Source: Betaproteobacteria bacterium (GTDB taxonomy: Bacteria; Pseudomonadota; Gammaproteobacteria; Burkholderiales; CAIKXV01). From it: 64,000 nucleotides of DNA. Location of the stretch: positions 1-64,000 of the forward strand of contig CANGYF010000004.1 of the NCBI GenBank assembly GCA_947458265.1, given 5' to 3'. Of this stretch, positions 29,312-39,175 are shown in pieces. A model generated the notes under the pieces. That model saw only the letters and a program-made list of their open reading frames with translations, was not told the DNA's origin and did not search any database. Numbering within the stretch: position 1 is the stretch's first letter; every line of letters begins with the position of its first letter. Both the position numbers and the translations under genes were made by a program.

Positions 29312-30084
29312 GGCAACCATCCCCCCCCATTGATGTGTATCGTCTGCCCGGTCAGGTAGCGCGCGTCCGGCCCGCACAGCATGCGCACCATCGCCGCGAT
29401 CTCTTCCGGTTCGCCACGCCGGCCCAGGGGCGGCAGGCTGGTGCGATGGGCCGGCCGCGCGGGCGCGCCTGGCAGTCCGCGCACCGTGTCGATCGTGCCA
29501 GGCACGACGTTGTTCACCGTGACGCCCATCGGCGCGAGGTCGAGCGCGAGTCCCTTGGTGAAGCCCGCGAGGCCGGCCTTGGCGGCGACCACATGCGCCC
29601 GGCCGGCCGCGCCCTTGTGCCCGGTCTGCCCGCCGATCATGACGACCGCCCCGTTGCCGTCCTTCGACAGGTGGGGCAGGCAGGCCTGGGTCACCAGGAA
29701 GGCGCCGTCGAGGATGATCGCGATCACGCGCTGCCATTCCGCGTGGGTGATCTCGGCGAACGGCGTCTCGGCGCGGATGGCGGCGTTGTTCACCAGGATG
29801 TCGATACGCCCGAAACGCCTGATCGTCGCTTCGACCAGGCTAGCGACGGCCTCCGGATCGGTGACGTCGGCGACATGCACCTGCGCCGTGCCGCCGGCGG
29901 CCTCGATCATCGCGCGCGTTTCCTCGGCCTCTGTCTTCGAGGTGTTGGCATTGATCATCACCGAGGCGCCGCCGCTGGCGAGCGAGCGGCAGATCGCGCG
30001 CCCGATGTTGCGTGCGCCACCGGTGACCAGTGCCACCTTGCCTTCGAGCTCTCGCCCGGGCGTCATGCCGATCGTGCTGGCCAC
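29308..30084 (-). CDS. SDR family oxidoreductase (3-oxoacyl-ACP reductase-like)
   Basis: Classical short-chain dehydrogenase of 258 residues with the cofactor motif TGGARNIGRA, NNAAIRAETPF, and the family C-terminus GQTIHINGGGW. The catalytic region reads MIGGQTGHKGAAGRAHVVAAKAGLAGF: the usual Tyr of YxxxK is replaced by His-Val-Val-Ala-Ala-Lys (Lys kept), and Ser is replaced by Gly. That departs from the standard triad and leaves activity uncertain. It is the first gene of a two-gene unit with MmgE/PrpD. The ATG at 30084 is followed by an ordinary N-terminus. Substrate is unknown. Confidence 0.85.
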   Translation of the reverse strand: MASTIGMTPGRELEGKVALVTGGARNIGRAICRSLASGGASVMINANTSKTEAEETRAMIEAAGGTAQVHVADVTDPEAVASLVEATIRRFGRIDILVNNAAIRAETPFAEITHAEWQRVIAIILDGAFLVTQACLPHLSKDGNGAVVMIGGQTGHKGAAGRAHVVAAKAGLAGFTKGLALDLAPMGVTVNNVVPGTIDTVRGLPGAPARPAHRTSLPPLGRRGEPEEIAAMVRMLCGPDARYLTGQTIHINGGGWLP

Positions 30085-30261
30085 GTGTCCTCCTCGCTGT
30101 TTCGTGTCGCCGATGTCCGCTGGATGCTAGCAGAACGGGCGTGGCGGCGAGGCTGCACGATGCATCTCGCCGGCGTGCCGATCATCATCGTCGCGGGCAG
30201 CGGGGGCGGGGGATGCTCACCGAGCGGGGTTTCCGGGCTTCCGAAATGCGCGATGCGGGCA

Positions 30262-30300
30262 CCGGAAACAGAAACGCCCGGACCGTGAGGTCCGGGCGTT
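30262..30300 (-). terminator. Intrinsic terminator after the tRNA genes
   Basis: Perfect 11-base inverted repeat (30273-30283/30290-30300) with a six-base loop, followed on the minus strand by TTTCTGTTT. It lies nine bases past the 3' end of tRNA-Arg and would end a tRNA-Ser/tRNA-Arg transcript. Confidence 0.8.
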
Positions 30301-30308
30301 GGAATAAA

Positions 30309-30385
30309 TGGCGCGCCTGGCAGGATTTGAACCCACGACCCCTTGGTTCGTAGCCAAGTACTCTATCCAACTGAGCTACAGGCGC
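30309..30385 (-). tRNA. tRNA-Arg (anticodon ACG)
   Basis: A 77-base cloverleaf with 7-base acceptor pairing GCGCCTG/CAGGCGC, a D-arm, anticodon loop CTACGAA (anticodon at 30349-30351), T-arm with GTTCAAATC, and an encoded CCA end (30309-30311). Same strand as tRNA-Ser(GCU), 45 bases downstream of it, and followed by an intrinsic terminator. Confidence 0.97.
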
Positions 30386-30430
30386 GTTGCCCCGAGTATA
30401 TGCGAAATGGCTTGTGCAAAACAGCCGGGG

Positions 30431-30524
30431 TGGCGGAGAGAGAGGGATTCGAACCCTCGATACAGGTTTTGGCCCGTATACTCCCTTAGCAGGGGAGCGC
30501 CTTCGACCACTCGGCCATCTCTCC
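30431..30524 (-). tRNA. tRNA-Ser (anticodon GCU)
   Basis: A 94-base class II tRNA with acceptor GGAGAGA/TCTCTCC, anticodon loop CTGCTAA (anticodon GCT at 30488-30490), a long variable arm, T-loop GGTTCGAATCC, and an encoded CCA (30431-30433). Probably cotranscribed with tRNA-Arg(ACG). Confidence 0.97.
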
Positions 30525-30646
30525 GGACCGGCGGAGTATACCGAACCCTGCGGCTTCAGGGCAGCGCGTCGTTCGCGTTCCACGTGAACCTGCACGCAGA
30601 ACCGGCTCCAGGCGAAGCTCGTGCCGTGTTCCGGCACGCCAGCGGA

Positions 30647-31876
30647 TCAGGCCGGTTCGTGCGCGAGGTCGAACGCGTCGTGCAGCACACGTACCGCAAG
30701 TTCGAGGTACTTCTCGTCCACGACCACCGAGATCTTGATCTCGGAGGTGGAGATCATCTGGATGTTGATGCCTTCCTCGGACAGGGCGCGGAATGCCTTG
30801 CTGGCGATGCCGCAGTGCGAGCGCATGCCCACGCCGACGATCGACACCTTGGCGATGCGGTCGTCCCCGATCAGTTCCTTCGCGCCGATGTGCTTCTGCA
30901 CTTCCTCGATCAGCTTCCGGGCGCGTGCGTAGTCGTTGCGCGGCACGGTGAAGGAGAAGTCCGTCAGGCCATGCACGCCGGCGTTCTGCACGATCATGTC
31001 GACGTCGATGTTGGCGTCGGCGACCGGGCCGAGGATCTGATAGGCGATCCCCGGCTTGTCGGGCACGCCCTGCACGGTGATCTTCGCTTCGTCCCGGTTG
31101 AACGCGATGCCGGAGATGATCGCCTGTTCCATGTTCTCTTCCTCTTCGAACGTGATCAGCGTGCCGTCGCCTTCGTCCTGGAAGGAGGACAGCACGCGCA
31201 GCTTGACCTTGTACTTGCCCGCGAACTCGACCGAGCGGATCTGCAGCACCTTCGAGCCCAGGCTGGCCATCTCGAGCATTTCCTCGAAGGTGACCGTCTT
31301 CAGCCGCCGCGCATTGGGCACGATGCGCGGGTCTGTCGTGTAGACGCCGTCGACATCGGTGTAGATCTGGCACTCGTCGGCCTTCAGGGCCGCCGCCAGC
31401 GCGACGCCGGTGGTGTCCGAGCCGCCGCGGCCCAGCGTCGTGACGTTGCCATCGGCATCCATCCCCTGGAAACCGGCGACCACCACGACCCGGCCGGCGT
31501 CCAGGTCGGCGCGCATGTTGTGCTCGTCGATACTCAGGATGCGCGCCTTGGTGAACGCGCTGTCGGTGAGGATCTTCACCTGCGGACCGGTGTAGCTGCG
31601 TGCATCGACGCCGATCTGCTTGAGCGCCATCGCGACCAGGCCGATGGTGACCTGTTCGCCGGTGGACACCATCTGGTCGAGTTCCCGGGCGTCGGGCTCG
31701 GGCTGCACCTCGCGCGCAAGCGCGATCAGCCGGTTCGTCTCGCCGGACATGGCCGACACCACGACGACCACCTTGTGGCCCTTGGCCTTCCAGCGCGCAA
31801 CGCGCTGTGCGACGTTCTTGATGCGCTCGGGCGAACCGACCGAGGTGCCGCCGTATTTCTGGACAATGAGAGCCAT
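30647..31876 (-). CDS. lysC: Aspartate kinase
   Basis: Phosphorylates aspartate, the first step to lysine, threonine, methionine and diaminopimelate. The 409-residue product begins MALIVQKYGGTSVGS, the amino-acid kinase signature. It has LGRGGSDTTGVALAA in the catalytic domain and a C-terminal pair of ACT domains (from about residue 265; VDMIVQNAG, VGVGMRSHCGIA) for feedback control. Length matches the betaproteobacterial single-function form. The start has a common N-terminus, with no overlap. It is upstream of tRNA-Ser on the same strand, a neighbourhood also seen in Burkholderiales (lysC followed by tRNA-Ser). Confidence 0.96.
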   Translation of the reverse strand: MALIVQKYGGTSVGSPERIKNVAQRVARWKAKGHKVVVVVSAMSGETNRLIALAREVQPEPDARELDQMVSTGEQVTIGLVAMALKQIGVDARSYTGPQVKILTDSAFTKARILSIDEHNMRADLDAGRVVVVAGFQGMDADGNVTTLGRGGSDTTGVALAAALKADECQIYTDVDGVYTTDPRIVPNARRLKTVTFEEMLEMASLGSKVLQIRSVEFAGKYKVKLRVLSSFQDEGDGTLITFEEEENMEQAIISGIAFNRDEAKITVQGVPDKPGIAYQILGPVADANIDVDMIVQNAGVHGLTDFSFTVPRNDYARARKLIEEVQKHIGAKELIGDDRIAKVSIVGVGMRSHCGIASKAFRALSEEGINIQMISTSEIKISVVVDEKYLELAVRVLHDAFDLAHEPA

Positions 31877-31995
31877 GGGTGGGCGCGTTGCAATTCAAGG
31901 TAAACCATCAATCATAGCGTGTCGCGGCTGGCTGCGCACGCGCCGCCGGGAAGCAGCCTGCTAGACTCCTGGTTTCGTTGCAAGAGGCCACTCGC

Positions 31996-32448
31996 TTGAT
32001 CACCATCACCCGACGGCTGGAATTCGATGCCGGGCATCGCATCCCGCACCATGCCAACCAGTGCCGCCACCTGCACGGGCACCGCTATGCGCTGGAACTG
32101 ACCGTGACTGGCGCGCTGGTGGAGGTGCAGGGCAGTGCCGACCAGGGAATGGTCGCCGACTTCTCCGAGGTCAAGGCGATCGCGAACCAGGCGGTTGTCG
32201 AGGTCTGGGACCATGCCTTCCTGGCCTGGAAGAACGACCGGCCGGTGCTCGACTTCCTGGCGACGCTCCCCGGGCACCGCACCGTCGAGTTCGAACAGCC
32301 GCCCACCGCAGAACACCTGGCCGCGACCGCCTTCGGCCTGCTCGAGGCCGCGCTCGCCGCACGCTACGGCTCCCGTCTGGCGCTCGCCCGGGTGCGGCTT
32401 TATGAGACGCCGAACGCCTGGGCCGACGCCGGGCCCCGCGACCGGTGA
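31996..32448 (+). CDS. queD: 6-carboxy-5,6,7,8-tetrahydropterin synthase QueD
   Basis: Makes 6-carboxytetrahydropterin from dihydroneopterin triphosphate in queuosine synthesis. The product has the zinc-binding histidines (FDAGHRI, HLHGH) and the catalytic Cys in QCRHLHGH. It also has WDHAFLAW for the second His and the glutamate end PTAEHLA ... VRLYETPN. The TTG at 31996 was chosen because AAGAGG stands about eight bases upstream and family proteins start there (ITITRRLEFDAGH); an earlier TTG at 31978 is open. The gene is divergent from lysC and overlaps the following membrane protein gene. No riboswitch-like preQ1 structure was recognised in the short leader. Confidence 0.9.
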   Translation: MITITRRLEFDAGHRIPHHANQCRHLHGHRYALELTVTGALVEVQGSADQGMVADFSEVKAIANQAVVEVWDHAFLAWKNDRPVLDFLATLPGHRTVEFEQPPTAEHLAATAFGLLEAALAARYGSRLALARVRLYETPNAWADAGPRDR

Positions 32449-33107
32449 GCCGCGCCGGACGCCCCGGCCCGGCTGCGGGCGTCACCGCGTCCGGCCTGGC
32501 GATTCCCGTCCTGCTCTGGCTGCTGGTTGCCGCGGTCGCGACCTGGTCGGCGATCGCCCCCAAGGACCGCTTCACCTGGTGGCTGGAAGCGTTGCCGGCA
32601 TTGGCCGTGCTGGTGCTGCTGCCGGCGCTGCATGGCAGGTTCCGGCTCACCACGCTTGCGTACCTGCTGGTCGCGGCACACGCGATCGTGCTGCTGGTCG
32701 GTGCGCACTACACCTACGCCGAGGTCCCGCTGTTCGACGCGCTGCGCGATGCGTTTGCCTTGTCGCGCAACCACTACGACCGGGTGGGTCACCTGATGCA
32801 GGGTTTCACCCCTGCCATCGTCGCGCGCGAGGTGCTGCTGCGCCGCTCGCCGCTGCCCGGCAGCCGCTGGCTGCCCTTCCTCGTGGTCTGCTTCTGCCTC
32901 GCATTCTCCGCATTCTATGAACTGATCGAGTGGTGGGTGGCGGTGGGCAGCGGCGACGAGGCGGTCGCCTTCCTCGCCACCCAGGGCGATGTCTGGGATA
33001 CGCAGTGGGACATGTTCCTCGCACTGGTGGGCGCGACCGCCGCCCTCGCGATGCTGTCCGGCCTTCACGGTCGACAGCTGCTGCGCATGGGATTCCCGGG
33101 TCGCTGA
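32445..33107 (+). CDS. DUF2238 (YjdF-type) integral membrane protein
   Basis: A 220-residue inner-membrane protein with about six hydrophobic helices (roughly 17-37, 48-66, 70-88, 120-140, 147-163, 185-205). It shows the family motif HYTYAEVPLFD followed by RNHYDRVGHLMQGF and a conserved ELIEWW. Function is unknown for the family. It starts at a GTG overlapping the queD stop (GTGA), so it is probably translated with queD, although a functional link is not established. The 174 bases downstream hold a sigma-28-type promoter for the next gene. Confidence 0.85.
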   Translation: MSRAGRPGPAAGVTASGLAIPVLLWLLVAAVATWSAIAPKDRFTWWLEALPALAVLVLLPALHGRFRLTTLAYLLVAAHAIVLLVGAHYTYAEVPLFDALRDAFALSRNHYDRVGHLMQGFTPAIVAREVLLRRSPLPGSRWLPFLVVCFCLAFSAFYELIEWWVAVGSGDEAVAFLATQGDVWDTQWDMFLALVGATAALAMLSGLHGRQLLRMGFPGR

Positions 33108-33138
33108 CCGGGGGAGCGCACCCGGGGACCCCGCAGGC

Positions 33139-33165
33139 TCAAGAATCCGGCCGGCGGGCCGCTAC
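33139..33165 (+). promoter_or_regulatory. Sigma-28 (FliA)-type promoter of the second chemoreceptor gene
   Basis: TCAA at 33139-33142, spacer of 15, GCCGCTAC at 33158-33165. Two mismatches in the -10 and one in the -35 relative to TAAA-N15-GCCGATAA, but the spacing is exact and the position, about 115 bases before the ATG, is right. Confidence 0.6.
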
Positions 33166-33281
33166 TCCTATCGTGCCCGATTCAGCCTCCCGGACGGGGG
33201 CGACTGCGCCTACCGCATCGGCCTGGCCGTTCGCCCGCGCGGTAGCCCCGGCACCCACAACGACAAGGCGAGACCATCCCG

Positions 33282-35444
33282 ATGAAACAGACCCTTCGAA
33301 GCATGAAGCTCTGGCAGAAATTCGCTGCGCTCGCCGTGATCGGCGCGGTGATGTGTGCGGTGCCGCTGGTCAAGGTGGTCGGCTACAAGAACGCAGAGAT
33401 CGCGGTTGCACGAGCAGAGGCGGAGGGGCTCGGGCCGGTGCGTATCGCCGTGGTGCTGCAGCGAAACCTCCAGACGCATCGGGGTCTGTCGGGCATCTTG
33501 CTCAACGGCAATGCGTCGGTCGACGCCGATCGCCGTGCCCGGCAGGCCGATGTCAACGCCGAATTCCAGAAGCTGTCTGCGGCGCTCGCCGGGTTGGGCT
33601 ACACCGACGCGGCCACCGAAGTGGACGCGATCAAGGCCGGCTGGAAGGCGATCAGCGAGAAGGTGGATGCGCGCGCGGTATCGGCCCCCGAGAGCTTCGC
33701 CGCGCATACCGGGCTGATCGAGCGCAACTTCCTGGTGCTGGACCTGATCGCCGACGCATCCGGACTTTCGCTGGATCCGGTGGCCGAGAGCTACTACGTG
33801 ATGACCGCGCTGGTCGACCACCTGCCGCGCCTTGCGGAGTCGCTGGCGACGATGCGCGGGCGGGGTGCCGCCATGCTTTCGGCAGCGGAAATCACCCCGG
33901 TTGAACGAGCCATGATCGGCTTCGAGGTGCGCGGCGCGCGCTACCTGCATGGCCGTGCCACGATGCAGATCGGCAAGGCGATCGCCCTCAGCCCGGAGGT
34001 GAAGCGCATCATCGGCGGCACCAGCGCAGCCAGCGCAGCCGAAGCCGAGGCCTTCTACAAGCTGGCCGAGGCGCAACTGATGAAGCCGGGAACGGCGACG
34101 ATGGGTGCCGGCCACTACTTCAAGGCGGGAACGGTCGCGGTCGATGCACAGTACAAGGCGATCGAGGACACCGCCAACGCGCTGCAGGTGCTTCTGCAGG
34201 ATCGCATCCAGTCGACGCAGATGCAGCTGGCGTCGATCCTGGGCATCCTGTTCGCCGTGGGTGCACTGGCGACCGTGCTGGGCATCGCGATCAGCCGGTC
34301 GGTCACCCGGCCGCTCGGCGATGCCGTCGAGGCAGCCAACGCCGTCGCGGCGGGCGACCTGAACCATGCGATCGACGACGACGGCAGCGACGAGGCGGCG
34401 CAGTTGCTGAAGGGTTTCAAGACGATGCAGGGTATCCTGCGGCAGCGCCATGCCGAGGACGCCCACCGGATGGCCACCTCCGATGCGGCCGCGAAAGCCG
34501 CCGCCCTCGTGGCCGAAGAGATCGGCACCGCAGTCGAAGGGGCTACCCGCGGCGACTTCACGCATCGCATTCCGGTGGAAGGAAAGGACGAGTTCCATGC
34601 TGAACTGTGCGAGAAGTTCAACCAGCTGATCGAGACGGTCAGCGGCACGATCGCCGAGGTGCGTAACGCGGCCAATGAACTGACATCTGCGTCCGGTCAG
34701 GTGTCCGAGACCTCGCAGTCGCTGTCGACCGCAGCCTCCGAGCAGGCGTCGAGCGTCGACCAGACGAGCGCATCGCTGCACCAGATCAGCATGTCGGTGA
34801 AGCAGAACTCGGAGAGCGCCGTGCTGACCGACGGCATCGCGACCGAAGCTTCGCGTGAAGCCGAGGCCGGCGGCCAGGCCGTCGCCCAGACGGTCGAGGC
34901 GATGAAGTCGATCGCCACCAAGATCTCGGTGATCTTCGACATCGCCTACCAGACCAATCTGCTGGCTCTGAACGCGGCGGTGGAAGCGGCCCGTGCCGGC
35001 GAGCATGGGCGCGGCTTTGCAGTGGTCGCAGCCGAGGTGCGCACACTGGCCGAACGCAGCCAGGTCGCCGCGCAGGAGATCGGCACGCTGGCCAGCTCGA
35101 GCGTCGAACTGGCCGAGCGTGCAGGCAAGCTGCTGTCCGCGATGGTGCCCTCGATCAAGAAGACCAGTGGCCTGGTGCAGGAGATCGCCTCGGCCTCCGG
35201 CGAGCAGAGCCAGGGCGTCACCCTGATCTCCGATGCGATGAGCCAGCTCAATTCCAGTACCCAGCAGACCGCCGCGGCATCGGAGGAACTGTCCGCGACT
35301 GCCGAGCAGCTGTCGGCCCAGGCCGAGCAACTGCAGAGCCTGATGGCCTACTTCCGGCTTGCGTCGGACGTGGCGCCTGCGGTGGGCCAGGGCCGGGGGC
35401 GCAGGACGGCGGCTGCCTCTCGCAGTGGCCGCAGGGCTTTCTGA
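33282..35444 (+). CDS. Methyl-accepting chemotaxis protein with large sensor
   Basis: A 720-residue chemoreceptor. First membrane helix about 15-35; periplasmic domain to about 310 with the helical-bundle motif [13 protein letters not shown], seen in nitrate-sensor-like or 4HB-like sensors (ligand unknown). The second helix is about 312-335. HAMP-type segments follow at about 336-390 and possibly a second at 405-455 ([16 protein letters not shown]). The signalling hairpin [16 protein letters not shown] is intact. The tail after about 690 is Gly/Arg/Ala-rich and lacks a CheR-docking pentapeptide. ATG at 33282 begins a normal basic n-region. Sigma-28-type promoter upstream. Confidence 0.9.
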   Translation: MKQTLRSMKLWQKFAALAVIGAVMCAVPLVKVVGYKNAEIAVARAEAEGLGPVRIAVVLQRNLQTHRGLSGILLNGNASVDADRRARQADVNAEFQKLSAALAGLGYTDAATEVDAIKAGWKAISEKVDARAVSAPESFAAHTGLIERNFLVLDLIADASGLSLDPVAESYYVMTALVDHLPRLAESLATMRGRGAAMLSAAEITPVERAMIGFEVRGARYLHGRATMQIGKAIALSPEVKRIIGGTSAASAAEAEAFYKLAEAQLMKPGTATMGAGHYFKAGTVAVDAQYKAIEDTANALQVLLQDRIQSTQMQLASILGILFAVGALATVLGIAISRSVTRPLGDAVEAANAVAAGDLNHAIDDDGSDEAAQLLKGFKTMQGILRQRHAEDAHRMATSDAAAKAAALVAEEIGTAVEGATRGDFTHRIPVEGKDEFHAELCEKFNQLIETVSGTIAEVRNAANELTSASGQVSETSQSLSTAASEQASSVDQTSASLHQISMSVKQNSESAVLTDGIATEASREAEAGGQAVAQTVEAMKSIATKISVIFDIAYQTNLLALNAAVEAARAGEHGRGFAVVAAEVRTLAERSQVAAQEIGTLASSSVELAERAGKLLSAMVPSIKKTSGLVQEIASASGEQSQGVTLISDAMSQLNSSTQQTAAASEELSATAEQLSAQAEQLQSLMAYFRLASDVAPAVGQGRGRRTAAASRSGRRAF

Positions 35445-35601
35445 GGCGGAATGCCTGATCGGAGGCGCTTCGCGCCTGCGCAAGCGGCGGGCTGTACCCG
35501 CCCGCCGGTGACCAGCGCAGCCACCGGCGACTCGGCGCACAATCCCGGCTGAACGCGCTGCCCCCGTGTCGGGCGAGCAGCGCGACGCACGGGGGATGGT
35601 A

Positions 35602-36576
35602 ATGAAGGTATGCATATTCGGTGCAGGGGCGGTCGGCGGCAGCATCGCGACCCGGCTGCTGGCTGCGGGGGCGGATGACGTTTCGGTAGTCGCGCGCGGT
35701 GCGCAGCTCGAGGCCATGCGCAGCCGCGGCCTTGTCCTGCGCTCCGGCGGCACCGAAGTGAAGGCCGCCGTGCCGGTGGCCACCGATGATCCGTCGACCC
35801 TGCCGCCGCAGGACCTCGTGCTGGTCACGCTCAAGGCGCATGCGGTGCCCGGTGCGGCGGCCGCGATCGCGCGCCTGCTCGCGCCGGGCGGCAGCGTGGT
35901 GTTCATGCTCAACGGCATCCAGTGGTGGTGGCGGCATGGCCGGCCCGGCCCCGGCGGTACGCTGCCGCTGCTCGACCCTGACGGCGCGCTGTGGCGCGAG
36001 GTGCGCCCCGAGCGCACGATCGGCTGCGTGATCTACTGCCCGTGCGAACTGGTCGAACCCGGCGTGATCTCGCATGTCGGCAGCAACCACTTCATCCTGG
36101 GCGAACCGGATGGCAGCAGCAGCGCAAGGGTGGAGGAGGCCGTCGCGATGTTGCGCCGGGGCGGCATCGACGGGCGCGCTTCGAACGACCTGCGGCGCGA
36201 TATCTGGGGCAAGCTGGTGTCTAACGCGTCGGGCAACACGATCGCCGCGCTGACCCGGCTCGACCTCGGTGCGCTGGCGGCCGACCCGGACCTCTGCGGC
36301 CAGATGGTGTCGGTGATGGAGGAAGTGCTGGCGGTTGCCGCCGCGCTGGGCTGGGACCTGCGCGGTCAGATGGACCTGCCGGCGATCGCGCGGCGCGGCA
36401 CCTGGGGCCAGCGTCCGTCCATGCTGCAGGACGTGCTGCATGGACGGCCGATCGAGGTCGAGGCGCTGTTCGGCCAGGTGCATGCGTTCGCGCATGAGGC
36501 CGGGGTGCCGGTGCCGACGATGGATGCGATCCTGCCGCTGCTGCGCGGGCTGGGGCAGTCGCTGCGCACGCGCTGA
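35602..36576 (+). CDS. panE: 2-dehydropantoate 2-reductase family protein
   Basis: Ketopantoate reductase family; the classical member makes pantoate for CoA with NADPH. The 324-residue product has the dinucleotide motif GAGAVGGSIA at the start, VTLKAHAV, the active-site Lys region GKLVSNASGNTI, and the C-terminal RGTWGQRPSMLQDVLHGRPIEVEAL with the conserved SMLQD and Glu. An insertion (about 117-140, WWWRHGRPGPGG...) lengthens the first domain. Paralogues with other 2-oxoacid substrates are common, so the pantothenate role is not certain. ATG at 35602 directly precedes the Rossmann motif and follows a GGGGG ribosome site; the frame is open from 35566. Confidence 0.8.
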   Translation: MKVCIFGAGAVGGSIATRLLAAGADDVSVVARGAQLEAMRSRGLVLRSGGTEVKAAVPVATDDPSTLPPQDLVLVTLKAHAVPGAAAAIARLLAPGGSVVFMLNGIQWWWRHGRPGPGGTLPLLDPDGALWREVRPERTIGCVIYCPCELVEPGVISHVGSNHFILGEPDGSSSARVEEAVAMLRRGGIDGRASNDLRRDIWGKLVSNASGNTIAALTRLDLGALAADPDLCGQMVSVMEEVLAVAAALGWDLRGQMDLPAIARRGTWGQRPSMLQDVLHGRPIEVEALFGQVHAFAHEAGVPVPTMDAILPLLRGLGQSLRTR

Positions 36577-36622
36577 CGGATGCCGTACGGGACCGTCCGG
36601 CGGGGGCCGGGTGCTTGCCTGT

Positions 36623-38947
36623 TCAGCCGGGCTTGCGCCGGGCCGGGCCGGCCGGCTTGCCGCTGCCGGTCACGCGCGGCGGCAAGCCGGTGTGCTGCGT
36701 GAGCAGGCGGCCACGCTGCGGCTGACCTGATGGCGTCGAGTTCTTGCGCCGCGCCGACACGTAGTGGCCGTCCACCGCCGGCTGGAAAGTCGGGATCAGG
36801 TGCTGCTTGCCGTTGCCGATCAGGTCGGCGCGACCCATCGCCCTGAGCGCATCGCGCAGCAGTGGCCAGTTGTTCGGGTCGTGGTAGCGCAGGAAGGCCT
36901 TGTGCAGGCGCCGGCGCCGCTCGCCGCGGACGACATCGACGCTGTCTTCGGGGGCGACCTCGCGGCGTACCTTGCGCAGCGTGTTGCGCCCCGAGTGGTA
37001 CATCGCGGTGGCGGTGGCCATCGGGCTGGGATAGAAGGTCTGCACCTGGTCGGCGCGAAAGCCGTTGCGCTTCAGCCACAGCGCCAGGTTCATCATGTCT
37101 TCGTCGGCGGTGCCCGGATGGGCGGCGATGAAGTACGGGATGAGGTACTGCTTCTTGCCCGCCTCGGCGGAATAGCGGTCGAACATCTCCTTGAAGCGGC
37201 CGTAGGTGCCGATGCCGGGCTTCATCATCTTCGACAGTGGCCCCTGCTCGGTGTGCTCGGGCGCGATCTTCAGGTAGCCGCCGACATGGTGCTGGACCAG
37301 TTCCTTCACGTACTCCGGTGACTCGACCGCCAGGTCGTAGCGCAGCCCGGATCCGATCAGGATCTTCTTCACGCCCTTGAGCGCACGCGCCCGCCGGTAC
37401 ATGCGGATCAGCGGCGCATGGTTCGTGTTGAGGTTCTGGCAGATGCCCGGATAGACGCAGCTCGGCTTGCGGCAGGCCGATTCGATCTCGGGGCTGCGGC
37501 AGCCGATGCGGTACATGTTGGCGGTGGGGCCGCCCAGGTCGGAGATGACGCCGGTGAAGGCGGGTACCCGGTCACGGATGTCCTCGATCTCGCGGATCAC
37601 CGAGTCTTCGCTGCGACTCTGGATGATGCGGCCCTCGTGCTCGGTGATGGAGCAGAAGGTGCAGCCGCCAAAGCAGCCGCGCATGATGTTGACCGAGAAG
37701 CGGATCATCTCCCAGGCCGGGATCTTCGTGGAGTGCTCGTGGCTGCCGTTCGCGTCGGCGTACGACGGATGCGGGCTGCGCGCATAGGGCAGGTCGAACA
37801 CGTGGTCCATCTCGGCGGTGGTCAGCGGGATGGGCGGCTCGGTCACCCAGACATCGCGGTCGCCATGGGCCTGCACCAGCGCGCGCGCGTTGCCGGGGTT
37901 GGTCTCCAGGTGCAACACCCGGTTCGCATGGGCATAGAGCACCGGGTCGGACTTCACCTGCTCGTACGAGGGCAGGCGGATCACGGTGCGGTTGCGTGGC
38001 GGCGCCGCGCGCCGGGAGGCCAGCGCCGGGTTGGGCACGAAGTTCAGCGGCTTCACCGTGGTGGTCGCGGCAGCGGCGCCGTTCGCCGGGATGTCTGCCT
38101 GCGGTGGCTGTGCGCCCTCGGCCTGGGTACAGGTCGTGCCCTGCGCCTGCGCCTGCTCGGCGGTGGTCATGTAGGGGTTGATGTGGTCTTCGACGCGGCC
38201 GGGCTGGTCCACCTGGGTCGAATCGATCTCGAACCAGCCCTCGGGCGTACTGCGCCGGATGAATGCCGTGCCGCGCACGTCGGTGATCTGTTCCACCGGC
38301 TCTTTCGCGGCGAGTCGATGCGAGATCTCGACGAGCGCGCGCTCGGCATTGCCGTAGAGGAGCAGGTCGCACTTGGCATCGACCACGACGGAGCGGCGGA
38401 CCTTGTCCTGCCAGTAGTCGTAGTGCGCGATACGGCGCAGGCTGCCCTCGATGCCGCCCATGATGATGGGGACGTCCTTGTAGGCCTCGCGGCAGCGCTG
38501 CGAGTAGACGGTGCACGCGCGGTCCGGGCGCTTGCCGCCGATGTCGCCCGGGGTGTAGGCGTCGTCGCTGCGTATCTTGCGATCGGCGGTGTAGCGGTTG
38601 ATCATCGAATCCATGTTGCCGGCGGTCACGCCGAAATACAGATTGGGCCGGCCAAGGACCTTGAACGGATCTGCGCTGTGCCAGTCGGGTTGCGCGATGA
38701 TGCCGACGCGAAAGCCCTGGGCTTCCAGCGTGCGGCCGATCACCGCCATGCCGAAGCTGGGGTGGTCGACATAGGCATCGCCGGTGACGATGATGATGTC
38801 GCAGCTGTCCCAGCCCAGCTGGTCCATCTCGGCCCGGCTCATCGGCAGGAAGGGCGCGGTGCCGAAGCGCGCAGCCCAGTACTTGCGATAGCTGGTGATC
38901 GGCTTTGCCGCGCGCGCGAACAGGGAGACGTCGAGAGGGCTGTTCAT
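36623..38947 (-). CDS. YgiQ family radical SAM protein
   Basis: Large radical SAM protein of unknown reaction. The 774-residue product carries the N-terminal UPF0313 domain ([32 protein letters not shown] is the conserved opening, given in part: [11 protein letters not shown]), the radical SAM cluster motif [18 protein letters not shown], and the C-terminal part with YFIAAHPG and [14 protein letters not shown] stretch of about 50 residues near 270-320 is Ala/Gln/Pro-rich and probably an unstructured insert. The tail after about 725 is basic and low complexity. ATG at 38947 gives the standard N-terminus [10 protein letters not shown]. It is convergent with panE. Confidence 0.9.
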   Translation of the reverse strand: MNSPLDVSLFARAAKPITSYRKYWAARFGTAPFLPMSRAEMDQLGWDSCDIIIVTGDAYVDHPSFGMAVIGRTLEAQGFRVGIIAQPDWHSADPFKVLGRPNLYFGVTAGNMDSMINRYTADRKIRSDDAYTPGDIGGKRPDRACTVYSQRCREAYKDVPIIMGGIEGSLRRIAHYDYWQDKVRRSVVVDAKCDLLLYGNAERALVEISHRLAAKEPVEQITDVRGTAFIRRSTPEGWFEIDSTQVDQPGRVEDHINPYMTTAEQAQAQGTTCTQAEGAQPPQADIPANGAAAATTTVKPLNFVPNPALASRRAAPPRNRTVIRLPSYEQVKSDPVLYAHANRVLHLETNPGNARALVQAHGDRDVWVTEPPIPLTTAEMDHVFDLPYARSPHPSYADANGSHEHSTKIPAWEMIRFSVNIMRGCFGGCTFCSITEHEGRIIQSRSEDSVIREIEDIRDRVPAFTGVISDLGGPTANMYRIGCRSPEIESACRKPSCVYPGICQNLNTNHAPLIRMYRRARALKGVKKILIGSGLRYDLAVESPEYVKELVQHHVGGYLKIAPEHTEQGPLSKMMKPGIGTYGRFKEMFDRYSAEAGKKQYLIPYFIAAHPGTADEDMMNLALWLKRNGFRADQVQTFYPSPMATATAMYHSGRNTLRKVRREVAPEDSVDVVRGERRRRLHKAFLRYHDPNNWPLLRDALRAMGRADLIGNGKQHLIPTFQPAVDGHYVSARRKNSTPSGQPQRGRLLTQHTGLPPRVTGSGKPAGPARRKPG

Positions 38948-39175
38948 CGGGCAAGGGTCCTGGGATCGGGCACGCGGCCGCAAGGAGCCGGCGACACCCG
39001 CGCTTCCTGAAGGACATGGCGGTGCAACAGGCTGGCGCCGCCGGTCTTCAAGAATTTCGGCGGCCCGTATTGTAGCCCGCCGACAGGCAAGAGGGATTGC
39101 GAGATCGCGATGGCTGGCCGGGGGGCTGGTCGTTACGCGGCCCCGAGCATTCGTGCCCGCGGTCGCGGTGGCCGG

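Noticed and set aside
29321..29328. Run of eight C as a phase-variable tract
   Set aside because: It lies within the SDR/MmgE overlap region in one copy only; without strain comparison the tract is too short to call variable.
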